Position numbers and translations under genes: made by a program. Below are positions 1-8,209 of a stretch of DNA of 20,842 nucleotides, piece by piece; within the stretch, counting starts at the first letter, position 1; every line of letters starts with the position of its first letter. A model generated the notes under the pieces. The model ran no database searches. It saw nothing but the letters and a program-made list of their open reading frames with translations, and had not been told where the DNA came from. Location of the stretch: NCBI GenBank assembly GCA_023227645.1, contig JALNVJ010000010.1, positions 1 through 20,842 on the forward strand, given 5' to 3'. Source of the DNA: Bacteroidales bacterium (lineage in GTDB: Bacteria > Bacteroidota > Bacteroidia > Bacteroidales > P3).

Positions 1-862
1 CGAAATATATATCACATGAGTCTTTTGATGGTCTTCCTTCGGAATCTCCTTCTAATATTGGATTATTCTTTCCATCTTTCATTATGTCTCCTGCCTTATA
101 TCTCATCTTAAATTCTACTTGACTTGGTTTTTGATAGAAAGGGGTTCCTAAATTTACCAATTTCCTTGGGTTGGGATCTGAGCCTATTGCTGGTAAGTAT
201 GTGGTGTTAAAAACAAATTTACCTGTAAATAATGCACCTGTTATAATGGCGGAATTAAGCATTGATCCCGCACTATAAACTCTTGTATCTAATGATACGT
301 AATCTGCATTTTCAATATTAGGTTTTGGATTTACTGAAAAGAAACCTGTTAGGGTATTAGCTCTTGCTGCATTTTGCCATGGTGAAAATATATTTTCTTC
401 ACCTGGGAAATATGCATAGGTTGAGCCAATTTTAATATCATTTCCATTTTCATCTTTAGCAATTGTCCAGGTTTTCATATCTGAATATGCTAATTGCAAA
501 GGAGGATCTGCATAAAATATTTTGATTTTCCAAACCTTTGAAATATTATCATCTTCAGCAGTAATTGTTAATACAAGATTATTAGAGAAGTCTTTTATTA
601 TAAGTGGGTTTTTATCCGACTTGGCTAGGGGAGAAAAATTAACGGAACTTACCGTAAGATTATTATAATTTAAAGAAATTGGAATTCCTATCTCTACTAA
701 ACCTGTATCTTGTTGTGAACCTGAAATTATATGATTAGATATTTGTCCTGATATATCAAAAACCAATATCTCACAATTTTTAGATTCTGTGTAGTATTTT
801 TCATCAACACATCCTATTAAGAAGATTGAAAACAAAACTAATGCAATTATTATCTTTTTCAT
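1..862 (-). CDS. PCMD-domain surface lipoprotein, C-terminus cut off by window edge
   Basis: Reading the minus strand from the ATG at 862 gives 287 codons open to the window edge, so the C-terminus is missing. The start MKKIIIALVLFSIFLIGC is a lipoprotein signal with lipobox L15-I-G-C18, which predicts a lipid-anchored, probably outer-membrane protein. Residues about 30-118 look like a small Ig-like beta domain (ending ITAEDDNISKVWKIKIFY). From about 125 onward it resembles the PCMD family (putative carbohydrate metabolism domain, PF13201): a W-x-x-A start, a proline- and tryptophan-bearing stretch near 152-165, then AGSMLNSAIITGALFTGKF (198-216) and a GTPFYQKP segment (239-246). The family is common in Bacteroidota glycan-related lipoproteins; the exact role is unknown. 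It lies 44 bp downstream of the beta-barrel gene on the same strand with no promoter seen between, so the two are probably co-transcribed. Recognition is by eye only. Confidence 0.8.
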   Translation of the reverse strand, partial: MKKIIIALVLFSIFLIGCVDEKYYTESKNCEILVFDISGQISNHIISGSQQDTGLVEIGIPISLNYNNLTVSSVNFSPLAKSDKNPLIIKDFSNNLVLTITAEDDNISKVWKIKIFYADPPLQLAYSDMKTWTIAKDENGNDIKIGSTYAYFPGEENIFSPWQNAARANTLTGFFSVNPKPNIENADYVSLDTRVYSAGSMLNSAIITGALFTGKFVFNTTYLPAIGSDPNPRKLVNLGTPFYQKPSQVEFKMRYKAGDIMKDGKNNPILEGDSEGRPSKDSCDIYF

Positions 863-906
863 ATCTTTATTAAGTTCAAGTTAGTATATATATCCGTGTT
901 GAGAAA

Positions 907-1662
907 TTATAAACCAAAGAAATAAGCAAATCCAAAATACACTTTAAATAGGTTTAGCTTAAAATCAATTGAAATATCACTTGTTGAACCATTCTTTATT
1001 TCATCTTGCTTGATAAAGGAGCGGTTATAATACATTACTATAGGGTTAAAAGCAAATTCAAAAGCAAAACCATCTTTAAGGAAATACATAAATCCAGGTG
1101 AAAGTCCTATGCTTAGTTCATGAGTTGTTTTTATTAGTTTTTTAATATCAGCACCTTCATCATAAATATCTCTTCTTAAGGAAGAAAGATAAGAATAGGT
1201 AAGATTAGTTTCATTATAAACAAAGAAACGGTTTGAGTTTCCTATTGGGATATAGTTTTTAACTCCAGTACCAATATTTAGAGAAGAAGAAACAATATTA
1301 GAATTATAGGTTGAGGCATCTATCAAAAGATCTAATAATTTTGCACTAATGGTATAGCTTTTATCAGAAAATCCATAACTAACTTTAGCACCCCAAGCGA
1401 TATTATCAGCAATAAACCAAGAACCTGAAAGAGAAAAATCACCAGAAACATCTTTAATTTCTTTTATGTCAACTATTGTAAAAAACATATCATTTGAAAC
1501 ATCTTTCTTTGATAATCCAACATTAAAACCAAAGCTAGACACTCTATTAGTTAAAAAAGTTTTTTTTATGGGTTGAATTGTATCTTGAGAACAAGCCTCA
1601 ATAGAAGAGAAGATAACAAATCCCGAGAAAATCAAATATATTATTCTTTTCATAATTTTCAT
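907..1662 (-). CDS. outer-membrane beta-barrel protein, family unassigned
   Basis: A 251-residue secreted protein. The N-terminus MKIMKRIIYLIFSGFVIFSS is a signal peptide ending near EACSQ (21-25); the cysteine there lacks a good lipobox, so cleavage by signal peptidase I is more likely. The rest alternates polar and aromatic/aliphatic residues in amphipathic strands with glycine-rich turns (GFNVGLSKK, NIGTGVKNYIPIG, GLSPGFMYFLKDGFAFEFAF) and ends in an aromatic-rich strand, FGFAYFFGL. This pattern fits an 8- to 10-strand outer-membrane barrel. A TAnnTTTG box on the minus strand at 1681-1674 would start RNA only a few bases before ATG 1662. The second in-frame ATG at 1653 (MKRIIYLIF) is therefore a serious alternative start. 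It is followed by the PCMD lipoprotein. I cannot assign a function beyond outer-membrane location. Confidence 0.72.
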   Translation of the reverse strand: MKIMKRIIYLIFSGFVIFSSIEACSQDTIQPIKKTFLTNRVSSFGFNVGLSKKDVSNDMFFTIVDIKEIKDVSGDFSLSGSWFIADNIAWGAKVSYGFSDKSYTISAKLLDLLIDASTYNSNIVSSSLNIGTGVKNYIPIGNSNRFFVYNETNLTYSYLSSLRRDIYDEGADIKKLIKTTHELSIGLSPGFMYFLKDGFAFEFAFNPIVMYYNRSFIKQDEIKNGSTSDISIDFKLNLFKVYFGFAYFFGL

Positions 1663-1673
1663 ATTTTGATTGT

Positions 1674-1681
1674 CAAAAATA
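1674..1681 (-). promoter_or_regulatory. Bacteroidota -7 box for the 1662-907 gene
   Basis: On the minus strand this reads TATTTTTG, a full match to TAnnTTTG. No TTTG -33 element is seen at the usual distance. It would give an RNA start near 1667, almost at the annotated ATG, which favours the ATG at 1653 if the box is real. Confidence 0.4.
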
Positions 1682-1720
1682 CTAAATAAATATGATTTGA
1701 ATTTCTTTTCTTTGTTTTAT

Positions 1721-1752
1721 TTTGATAATACAGCAAAGTATTAGTATTTTTG
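1721..1752 (+). promoter_or_regulatory. Bacteroidota sigma-ABfr type promoter for manC operon
   Basis: TTTG at 1721-1724 is followed after 20 bases by TATTTTTG at 1745-1752, close to the TTTG-N19-TAnnTTTG consensus. The predicted RNA start near 1759 leaves a leader of about 24 bases before the manC ATG at 1783. It is the best-formed promoter in the window. Confidence 0.65.
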
Positions 1753-1782
1753 TACTTTCATTTACTTTAGATTTGATATGAT

Positions 1783-2880
1783 ATGAATATAAATATAAAT
1801 AACTATTGCATAATTATGGCTGGTGGAATTGGATCTAGATTCTGGCCACTGAGTAAAACTTCTAAACCTAAACAATTTATTGATGTATTGGGAAAAGGAG
1901 AAACTCTTATACAGTCAACTTTCCGACGCTTTGAAAGAATTTGTCCAAGAGAGAATATATATATTGTTACAAATGGTATATATAAAGATTTGATAAATGA
2001 ACAAATATCTAATCTTAATCCAAATCAAATTATAGCTGAGCCTACACGTAGAAATACTGCGCCTTGTATTGCTTATGCTAATTTTAAGATTGGTAAAATG
2101 AATCCCAATGCTAATATTATTGTTTCTCCTTCTGATCATTTTATTGTTGATGAGGATATGTTTATTGAAACAATTGAAATGGGTTTAGAAGCAAGTAAGA
2201 ATAGTGATATTTTAGTTACTTTAGGAATTAAACCAACCTCTCCAAATACTGGATATGGATATATACAATATATTCAATCTAATTTCTTTAGCTCAAAGAA
2301 ACAGATGAATAAAGTTAAGCTTTTTACTGAAAAACCAGACTACGATATGGCATTACAATTTATTTCAAGTGGGGATTTCCTTTGGAATAGTGGAATGTTT
2401 ATTTGGTCATTGAAAAGTATTAATAAGTCCATGAAAGAGCTTTTGCCAGAAGTTTATAATATTTTTGAAAAGGGGAATGATATTTTCAATACTCCTAAGG
2501 AAGTAGATTTTATTAAGGTTGCTTATTCGGCATGTCCAGCCATTTCAATTGATTATGGAATAATGGAAAAGGCGAATAATGTTTATGTTATTCCTTCTGA
2601 ATTCGGATGGAGTGATGTTGGAACTTGGGGCGCAGTGCATGAGGTTAGACAAAAGGATAAAAATGATAATAGTGTTGTTGGGAAAAATATTATGATTTAT
2701 GATACAAAGGAATGTGTTATTAATAATTCATCAACAAAACTTCTTGTTATTCAAGGTTTAGAAAAATATATTATTGTAAATACAGAAGATGTGTTGATGA
2801 TTTGTGAAAAGGATCAGGAACAAAGAATAAAACAATTTGTTACTGATGTAGAAGTTGAAAAAGGTTCAAATTTTATATAA
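1783..2880 (+). CDS. manC: mannose-1-phosphate guanylyltransferase
   Basis: A cytoplasmic enzyme that makes GDP-mannose from mannose-1-phosphate and GTP, feeding glycan, O-antigen or protein-glycosylation pathways. The 365 residues show the nucleotidyltransferase signature AGGIGSRFWPLS (13-24) followed by KPKQF (28-32). They also show PSDHFIV, FTEKPD, WNSGMFIW (mannose-1-phosphate pyrophosphorylase type) and IDYGIMEKA. The length is that of the single-domain form; there is no C-terminal phosphomannose isomerase (cupin) domain as in the bifunctional ManC/AlgA. The ATG at 1783 is the first usable start after the promoter; the ATG five bases earlier hits a stop at once. It is the first gene of a run with asnS 30 bp downstream. 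The pairing with translation and transcription genes suggests constitutive expression. No other sugar-nucleotide gene of the same pathway is adjacent. Confidence 0.93.
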   Translation: MNININNYCIIMAGGIGSRFWPLSKTSKPKQFIDVLGKGETLIQSTFRRFERICPRENIYIVTNGIYKDLINEQISNLNPNQIIAEPTRRNTAPCIAYANFKIGKMNPNANIIVSPSDHFIVDEDMFIETIEMGLEASKNSDILVTLGIKPTSPNTGYGYIQYIQSNFFSSKKQMNKVKLFTEKPDYDMALQFISSGDFLWNSGMFIWSLKSINKSMKELLPEVYNIFEKGNDIFNTPKEVDFIKVAYSACPAISIDYGIMEKANNVYVIPSEFGWSDVGTWGAVHEVRQKDKNDNSVVGKNIMIYDTKECVINNSSTKLLVIQGLEKYIIVNTEDVLMICEKDQEQRIKQFVTDVEVEKGSNFI

Positions 2881-2910
2881 AAAGAAAAATAAAAAATACT
2901 AATTATTCAA

Positions 2911-4317
2911 ATGAAAGATTTAAAGAGAATAGAGATTATTGATCTTTTGCAAGGAAAAGCAAATGACCAAATAGGAAAAGAAATTTGTGTTAAGGGTTGG
3001 GTAAGGACCAAAAGAGGGAATAAGAATATTGCTTTTGTTGCATTAAATGATGGAACAATTATTCATAATATTCAAGTGGTGGTTGAATTATCTGATTTTG
3101 ATCAAGAGCTAATTAAGAAAATTACAACAGGAGCATCTCTAAGAATTAATGGAAAATTAGTTGAATCTGTTGGTCAAGGGCAAAATGTTGAAATTCAGGC
3201 AACAGAAGTTGAACTTTATGGAGAAGCAGATCCAGAAACTTTTCCTCTTCAAAAGAAAGGACATACTCTAGAATTCTTACGTGAAATTGCTCATTTAAGA
3301 CCAAGAACAAATACTTTTGGTGCAATTTTCAGAATACGTCATGCTATGGCTTTTGCTGTTCATAAGTTTTATAACGATAAGAGATTCTTTTATTGGCATA
3401 GTCCATTAATAACTGTTTCAGATGCCGAAGGAGCAGGAGAGATGTTTCAGGTAACAACTCTCGATTTAGATAATATTCCAAGAACTGAGGATGGTAAGAT
3501 TGATTATTCTCAAGATTTTTATGGAAAGGAAACTTCATTAACTGTTTCTGGGCAATTGGAAGGAGAGCTTGGTGCATTATCTCTTGGTAAGATATATACT
3601 TTTGGGCCTACTTTTAGGGCTGAGAATTCAAATACTCCTCGTCACTTATCTGAATTTTGGATGATAGAACCTGAAATGGCTTTCTATGATTTGGAAGATA
3701 ATATGAACTTGGCTGAAGAATTTATCAAATATTTAGTTAGCTATGCTTTAGAAAACTGTAAGGATGATTTGGAGTTTCTTCAAAATATGTATGATAAAGA
3801 ATTAATTGAAAGACTTCAACACGTTGTTGCTACTGATTTTATTCGATTAAAATATACTGAAGCTATTACAATCTTAGAAGAATCTAAACAGAAATTTGAA
3901 TTTCCAATTTCTTGGGGAGTAGATCTTCAATCTGAACATGAAAGATATTTGGTTGAAAAACACTTTAAGAAACCAGTTATCCTAATTGATTATCCAAAAG
4001 AGATTAAGGCTTTCTACATGAAAGAAAATACTGATGGCAAAACAGTTAGAGCTATGGATGTTTTATTTCCTAAAATTGGTGAAATTATTGGAGGTAGTCA
4101 GAGGGAAGATAATATGGATAAGCTTGTGGCTAGGATGAAAGAGGTTGGAATCGATCCTAAGGATATGAAATGGTATTTAGATACTCGTCGTTTTGGTTCT
4201 GTTCCACATAGTGGTTTTGGATTAGGGTTTGAACGTTTACTTTTGTTTGTAACAGGGATGGTAAATATTCGTGATGTTATTCCTTTTCCACGTACTCCAA
4301 AAAATGCTGAGTTTTAA
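2911..4317 (+). CDS. asnS: asparaginyl-tRNA synthetase
   Basis: This enzyme charges tRNA-Asn with asparagine in the cytoplasm. At 468 residues it has the family's usual length. Residues about 22-105 are the OB-fold anticodon-binding domain (ICVKGWVRTKR, IQVVVEL). The class II core follows: SPLITVSDAEGAGEMFQV (164-181) is characteristic of AsnRS as opposed to AspRS. Motif 2 includes FRAENSNTPRHLSEF (235-249), and motif 3 is GFGLGFER (435-442) before the end at PRTPKNAEF. It sits between manC (30 bp upstream) and rpoN (22 bp downstream) with no terminator in either gap, so it is probably read from the manC promoter. The presence of asnS together with glnS in the same window means direct charging of both amide tRNAs is likely, though a transamidation route elsewhere in the genome cannot be excluded. 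Confidence 0.96.
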   Translation: MKDLKRIEIIDLLQGKANDQIGKEICVKGWVRTKRGNKNIAFVALNDGTIIHNIQVVVELSDFDQELIKKITTGASLRINGKLVESVGQGQNVEIQATEVELYGEADPETFPLQKKGHTLEFLREIAHLRPRTNTFGAIFRIRHAMAFAVHKFYNDKRFFYWHSPLITVSDAEGAGEMFQVTTLDLDNIPRTEDGKIDYSQDFYGKETSLTVSGQLEGELGALSLGKIYTFGPTFRAENSNTPRHLSEFWMIEPEMAFYDLEDNMNLAEEFIKYLVSYALENCKDDLEFLQNMYDKELIERLQHVVATDFIRLKYTEAITILEESKQKFEFPISWGVDLQSEHERYLVEKHFKKPVILIDYPKEIKAFYMKENTDGKTVRAMDVLFPKIGEIIGGSQREDNMDKLVARMKEVGIDPKDMKWYLDTRRFGSVPHSGFGLGFERLLLFVTGMVNIRDVIPFPRTPKNAEF

Positions 4318-4339
4318 ATTAGTGAATTAGTTAAGAAAT

Positions 4340-5773
4340 ATGATTTCTACAAGTATACTCCAAAAACTACAACAAAAACTTTCTCCACAACAAATTCAGT
4401 TAATGAAATTGTTGCAGTTACCTACTTTTGCTCTTGAACAAAGGATTAAAGATGAAATTGAAAAAAATCCTACCCTTGAAGAAGATGAATCTGAAAGGAC
4501 AGAAGAAAATCAAGAAAATTCTCAAGAAGAAGATGGTAATGTGGAGAATGATGTTTTTGGAGATATGGATATGTTTCCAAGTGACGATGATATTATTACT
4601 TTTAAGAATAATGATAACTACGAAAAGCTAGATAAAAATCAAATTTTTGTTTCAGAGACAACATTTCATGAGGATTTAATTTCACAGCTTCAACTTAAAC
4701 CCATTTCTGATAAGCAAATGTTAATTGGTTTAGAATTAATTGGTAATATTGATGATGCAGGATATTTAAGTCGTTCAATTACCTCAATAGTTGATGATTT
4801 TCTTTTCCGTCAAAACTTGGAAGTAGAGATATATGAAATTCAAGAAGTATTATCTATTATTCAAACTTTTGACCCTATTGGAGTTGGGGCAAGAGATTTG
4901 CAAGAATGTTTATTGATTCAATTAAATAAGGAAAAATCTACCAAACCAATTTTACTGGCTAAAAGAATTATTAAAAGGTATTTCGAATATTTTAAAAAGA
5001 AGCAATACAATATTATTATTCAGAAAATTGAATGCTCTGAGGAAGATTTACAAAATGCTATTGAGGAAATTATTAAACTTAATCCTAAACCTGGTAATTC
5101 TCTTTTTTCTGATGGAAATGAGGCCATTTCAATAATTCCAGATTTTATGGTTTTTCAACAAAATGGCAAGGTTGATTTTCAGGTTAATAGTTTTTCAAAA
5201 CGTAAGCTTAAAACAAGCAAATATTATGAAGGGCTTTTGCAAACCGTTTCTGAAAGTAAAAATCCTTCTGATAAAGAAACAGCAAATTTTTTAAAGGATA
5301 AGCTTGAATCAGCCAGCATATTTATTGATGCTCTAAATAGGAGGAGAGATACTTTATACCTAATTATGAAAGAAATAATAATATATCAACACGATTATTT
5401 TATTGAAGGAGATATTCAAAAACTTAAACCTATGCGTTTGGTTGATATTGCGGATAAAGTTGATATGGATATTTCAACAATCTCTCGTGTTGTAAGTAAT
5501 AAATATGCTCAAACTCATTTTGGAATATTTAAGCTTAAAGATTTCTTCTCTAACTTTATGATTAATGATATTGGGGAACAAGTGTCAACTGATAAAATTA
5601 AGAATGAATTAGTGAGAATTATTGATTCAGAGGATAATATCTCACCATATACTGATGACCAATTGGTTAAAATACTAAAATCTAAAGGTTATTCTATTGC
5701 TCGAAGGACTGTTTCAAAATATAGAGAGACCTTAAATATTCCAGTTTCTAGACTTAGAAAATCAGCATATTAA
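4340..5773 (+). CDS. rpoN: RNA polymerase sigma-54 factor
   Basis: The alternative sigma factor that recognises -24/-12 promoters and needs AAA+ enhancer-binding activators. At 477 residues it is typical. Region I is the Gln/Leu-rich start LQQKLSPQQIQLMKLLQLP (10-28). It is followed by an acidic linker (about 46-90, rich in E, D and N). The core-binding domain covers about 110-310 (LIGNIDDAGYLS, FDPIGVGARDLQECL, LNPKPGN). A helix-turn-helix lies at about 365-390 (RLVDIADKVDMDISTISRV), and the RpoN box ARRTVSKYRE is at 454-463. All elements are intact. It follows asnS by 22 bp and is followed after two bases by a membrane-protein gene. No enhancer-binding protein and no clear sigma-54 promoter are present here, so its targets are elsewhere. 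Confidence 0.97.
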   Translation: MISTSILQKLQQKLSPQQIQLMKLLQLPTFALEQRIKDEIEKNPTLEEDESERTEENQENSQEEDGNVENDVFGDMDMFPSDDDIITFKNNDNYEKLDKNQIFVSETTFHEDLISQLQLKPISDKQMLIGLELIGNIDDAGYLSRSITSIVDDFLFRQNLEVEIYEIQEVLSIIQTFDPIGVGARDLQECLLIQLNKEKSTKPILLAKRIIKRYFEYFKKKQYNIIIQKIECSEEDLQNAIEEIIKLNPKPGNSLFSDGNEAISIIPDFMVFQQNGKVDFQVNSFSKRKLKTSKYYEGLLQTVSESKNPSDKETANFLKDKLESASIFIDALNRRRDTLYLIMKEIIIYQHDYFIEGDIQKLKPMRLVDIADKVDMDISTISRVVSNKYAQTHFGIFKLKDFFSNFMINDIGEQVSTDKIKNELVRIIDSEDNISPYTDDQLVKILKSKGYSIARRTVSKYRETLNIPVSRLRKSAY

Positions 5774-5775
5774 AA

Positions 5776-6402
5776 ATGAATATTGAACAAACACTAGCTA
5801 AGAGGATAAAATTTGTTTTTAATCCATTATTTATTGCTGTATACTCTTTTGTATACTATTTATTGCTAATGGTTTTGTTGAATAGTTATAAGGATGCAAC
5901 TTCAATTGTTCTTAAATCGATAACCTTATACACACTTGTTTCTTGTTTATTCCCAATCTTTATTATATATATTCTTAATAATAATAGCTTTCATAATGCT
6001 GAAGTAAGAGTTAAAAGCTCTAATACAAGTTATGTAATTATTTGTATTTCATATCTTGTTTCTTATATGTACTTTTCAATGCTCAATATATCTGTTTGGT
6101 TTAATATGGGTTTATTAATTCCTTTATATGTTTCACTTATACCTCTTGTTTTAAGAAAAAAGACAACAATAATTTATGAGATCATTATTATGGGAGCCAT
6201 AACCTTTTATGTATTCCTTCTTACAATACAATATTACTATGTTTTTTCAATATTCCCTTTATTAATTTCAATTTTTTGTTCTGGATTATTAGTTTATTCT
6301 TATCGTATTCAAAATCTTTATACTCCAAATCAAACAATTCTTAATTATCTTATTGGTTGCTTATTAACAGTCTTAATATTATTCTTTGTGTTAATTATTT
6401 AA
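5776..6402 (+). CDS. polytopic membrane protein, PAP2-like fold suspected but without catalytic motifs
   Basis: A 208-residue, very hydrophobic protein with about six or seven membrane spans (roughly 16-36, 44-67, 86-104, 109-126, 131-151, 155-176, 188-208). The layout, and the tail RIQNLYTPNQTILNYLIGC (177-195), remind me of Bacteroidota membrane proteins related to type-2 phosphatidic acid phosphatases, where the end reads HTPxQ. Here tyrosine stands at the histidine position, and the PAP2 signature blocks (K-x6-RP, PSGH, SR-x5-H) are not visible, so no enzymatic activity is claimed. The ATG lies two bases after the rpoN stop (TAAAAATG), which strongly suggests translational coupling to rpoN. 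No hairpin terminator follows; the next gene has its own -7 box. Function unknown; family assignment is a weak inference from memory. Confidence 0.65.
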   Translation: MNIEQTLAKRIKFVFNPLFIAVYSFVYYLLLMVLLNSYKDATSIVLKSITLYTLVSCLFPIFIIYILNNNSFHNAEVRVKSSNTSYVIICISYLVSYMYFSMLNISVWFNMGLLIPLYVSLIPLVLRKKTTIIYEIIIMGAITFYVFLLTIQYYYVFSIFPLLISIFCSGLLVYSYRIQNLYTPNQTILNYLIGCLLTVLILFFVLII

Positions 6403-6445
6403 TGAATAATATACTCATTTCATCCTCAATATAAAATATTATTAG

Positions 6446-6453
6446 TATTTTTG
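6446..6453 (+). promoter_or_regulatory. Bacteroidota -7 box for M23 peptidase gene
   Basis: TATTTTTG matches TAnnTTTG. The -33 side is weak (no TTTG 19-21 bases upstream). The predicted RNA start near 6460 leaves about 24 bases to the ATG at 6484, the same spacing as at manC. Confidence 0.5.
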
Positions 6454-6483
6454 TGGTTTATAAAATATAGACTTATATAGTTA

Positions 6484-7647
6484 ATGAAAAAACGACTTTT
6501 TATATTTTTCTATTTCTTAATGCTTTTGAGTATATTTTCTTATGCTCAAACAGATCTTGAAGTGGATTTAAGAAGTCAAAATAGAAGATTTGCCGATTCA
6601 CTATACTTAGTACATAATTCACATCCAAAAACTGACAAACAAACTAAAATAAGAACCGTAATTAATCATTCACAAAACTCTTTTTCTGCTGATTCTAAAA
6701 AAGATAGTTTAATAAAATCTGCTAATCAGGAAAATGAAGAAATTGAAAGAATTATTGTAAATAAGAATGCTCCTTGTAAAACCTTATATAATAATACTTG
6801 GTGTACTAATAAAGTTAAGATGCCTTCATTTAATTTTGGAGAATTTCCTGACGAATTTAAAATAAAATTAATAGACGAAAAAAAGAATCATTCTTTTCAT
6901 TTTCCTTGTGATAAAGGTGTAAAGTCATCCCCTTATGGTTGGCGTTGGGGACGTCCTCATGGAGGAATTGATTTTGCTTTAAATATTGGAGAACCTATTT
7001 ATGCAGTTTTTGATGGTGTTGTTAGGGTTGCTCAAATTAATGGAGGATATGGTAATATGATACTTGTTCGTCATTATAATAACCTTGAAACATTATATGC
7101 ACATTTAAGCAAAATGATTGTTAAGGTAGGGCAGGAAGTTCAGGCGGGTGATATTATTGGATATAGTGGAAACACTGGTTTTTCAACAGGACCTCATCTT
7201 CATTTTGAATGTAGATGCCTATATCAAACATTCGATCCTGAATGGATACTCGATATAAAGAATAGAACTTTAAAAACAAAACAAATTAATATTGAAAAGA
7301 CCTTTTTTGGTATTGAAAGAGCAGAGAAACAACTAAATAAGAAAAAACCTATTACTAATTTAGTTAAGATTAATAAAACTTTTGAGGGAAAACCTTATTA
7401 TTCATTTAAAGATAAATATGCTAATAAATCAAATACTCGTTTATTAGCTAAGGGAGGCAATGAGCCAATTAATTATATTGAAATAAATAACGAAGATAAA
7501 ACAACTTGGAGATATTGGAAAGTTAAACCAGGAGATAGTATTGTTAAACTTGCTAATAGATTTAAAGTAACCCCTCGACAAATCATAGAAATGAACGGAC
7601 TAAGCTCTGAAGAACTAACTCCAAATTCAAAGATTAGAGTTAGATAA
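6484..7647 (+). CDS. secreted M23 peptidoglycan hydrolase with C-terminal LysM domain
   Basis: An exported zinc endopeptidase expected to cut peptide cross-links in peptidoglycan. The 387 residues begin with a signal peptide (MKKRLFIFFYFLMLLSIFSYAQ, cleavage near 20-22), then a low-complexity polar linker to about 140. The M23 (LytM/lysostaphin-like) domain covers about 146-256. Visible active-site residues are H159 and D163 (HGGID), H207 (YAHLS) and H238-x-H240 (GPHLHFE), so all expected zinc ligands and catalytic histidines are present and the enzyme should be active rather than a degenerate EnvC-like activator. A single LysM domain closes the protein (343-387, WKVKPGDSIVKLANRFKV), which would bind the glycan strands. 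This order, peptidase then LysM, is the reverse of E. coli NlpD. It has its own promoter box; ribH follows 65 bp later. Confidence 0.92.
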   Translation: MKKRLFIFFYFLMLLSIFSYAQTDLEVDLRSQNRRFADSLYLVHNSHPKTDKQTKIRTVINHSQNSFSADSKKDSLIKSANQENEEIERIIVNKNAPCKTLYNNTWCTNKVKMPSFNFGEFPDEFKIKLIDEKKNHSFHFPCDKGVKSSPYGWRWGRPHGGIDFALNIGEPIYAVFDGVVRVAQINGGYGNMILVRHYNNLETLYAHLSKMIVKVGQEVQAGDIIGYSGNTGFSTGPHLHFECRCLYQTFDPEWILDIKNRTLKTKQINIEKTFFGIERAEKQLNKKKPITNLVKINKTFEGKPYYSFKDKYANKSNTRLLAKGGNEPINYIEINNEDKTTWRYWKVKPGDSIVKLANRFKVTPRQIIEMNGLSSEELTPNSKIRVR

Positions 7648-7712
7648 TAAGTTCAGTCTTTAATTGAAAAATATTCACTTAATATTATAAATTTAAAATA
7701 ATAAATAACAAA

Positions 7713-8189
7713 ATGTCAACAGCATTAAAAAATCTTTCATTATATAATTTTGATGAAGTTCCCTCGGGTGAGAATAGTATATTTGGAATAGTAGTTTCTG
7801 AATGGAATTTAGAAATAACTAATTCATTATTAGAGGGTGCAATAGAAACACTTAAGTTAAAAGATGTAGAAGAAAAGGACATATATATTCAATATGTTCC
7901 TGGAAGTTTCGAGCTACCTTTTGGAGCTTCAAGTCTTTTAGAAAAGAAAAGATTTAATGCAGTAATTTGTTTGGGTTGTGTTGTTCAAGGAGAAACAAGA
8001 CATTTTGATTTTATTTGTGATGCGGTTGCACATGGTATAATGCAAGTTAGTTTAAAAAAAGAAATACCTGTTATTTTTGGACTTTTAACAACAAATACAT
8101 TAGAACAAGCTCAAGACCGCTCTGGTGGTAAACATGGAAACAAAGGAATTGAAGCGGCAATTACTGCTTTGAAAATGGCTTCTTTATAA
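7713..8189 (+). CDS. ribH: 6,7-dimethyl-8-ribityllumazine synthase
   Basis: The penultimate step of riboflavin synthesis: condensation of the ribityl-aminouracil with 3,4-dihydroxy-2-butanone 4-phosphate, in a cytoplasmic icosahedral or pentameric assembly. At 158 residues it has the family's standard length. Visible motifs are VVSEWN (27-32, substrate-stacking aromatic W31), VPGSFELP (62-69), GETRHFDF (93-100) with the catalytic-type histidine H97, and DRSGGKHGNKG (135-145) for phosphate binding. The other riboflavin genes are not adjacent, which is common in Bacteroidota. fmt follows after 20 bp and is probably co-transcribed. No FMN riboswitch-like structure was seen in the 65-bp leader, and no clear TAnnTTTG box either, so it may be read from the upstream peptidase promoter. 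Confidence 0.95.
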   Translation: MSTALKNLSLYNFDEVPSGENSIFGIVVSEWNLEITNSLLEGAIETLKLKDVEEKDIYIQYVPGSFELPFGASSLLEKKRFNAVICLGCVVQGETRHFDFICDAVAHGIMQVSLKKEIPVIFGLLTTNTLEQAQDRSGGKHGNKGIEAAITALKMASL

Positions 8190-8209
8190 ATTTTCTTTAA
8201 AAATAAATA

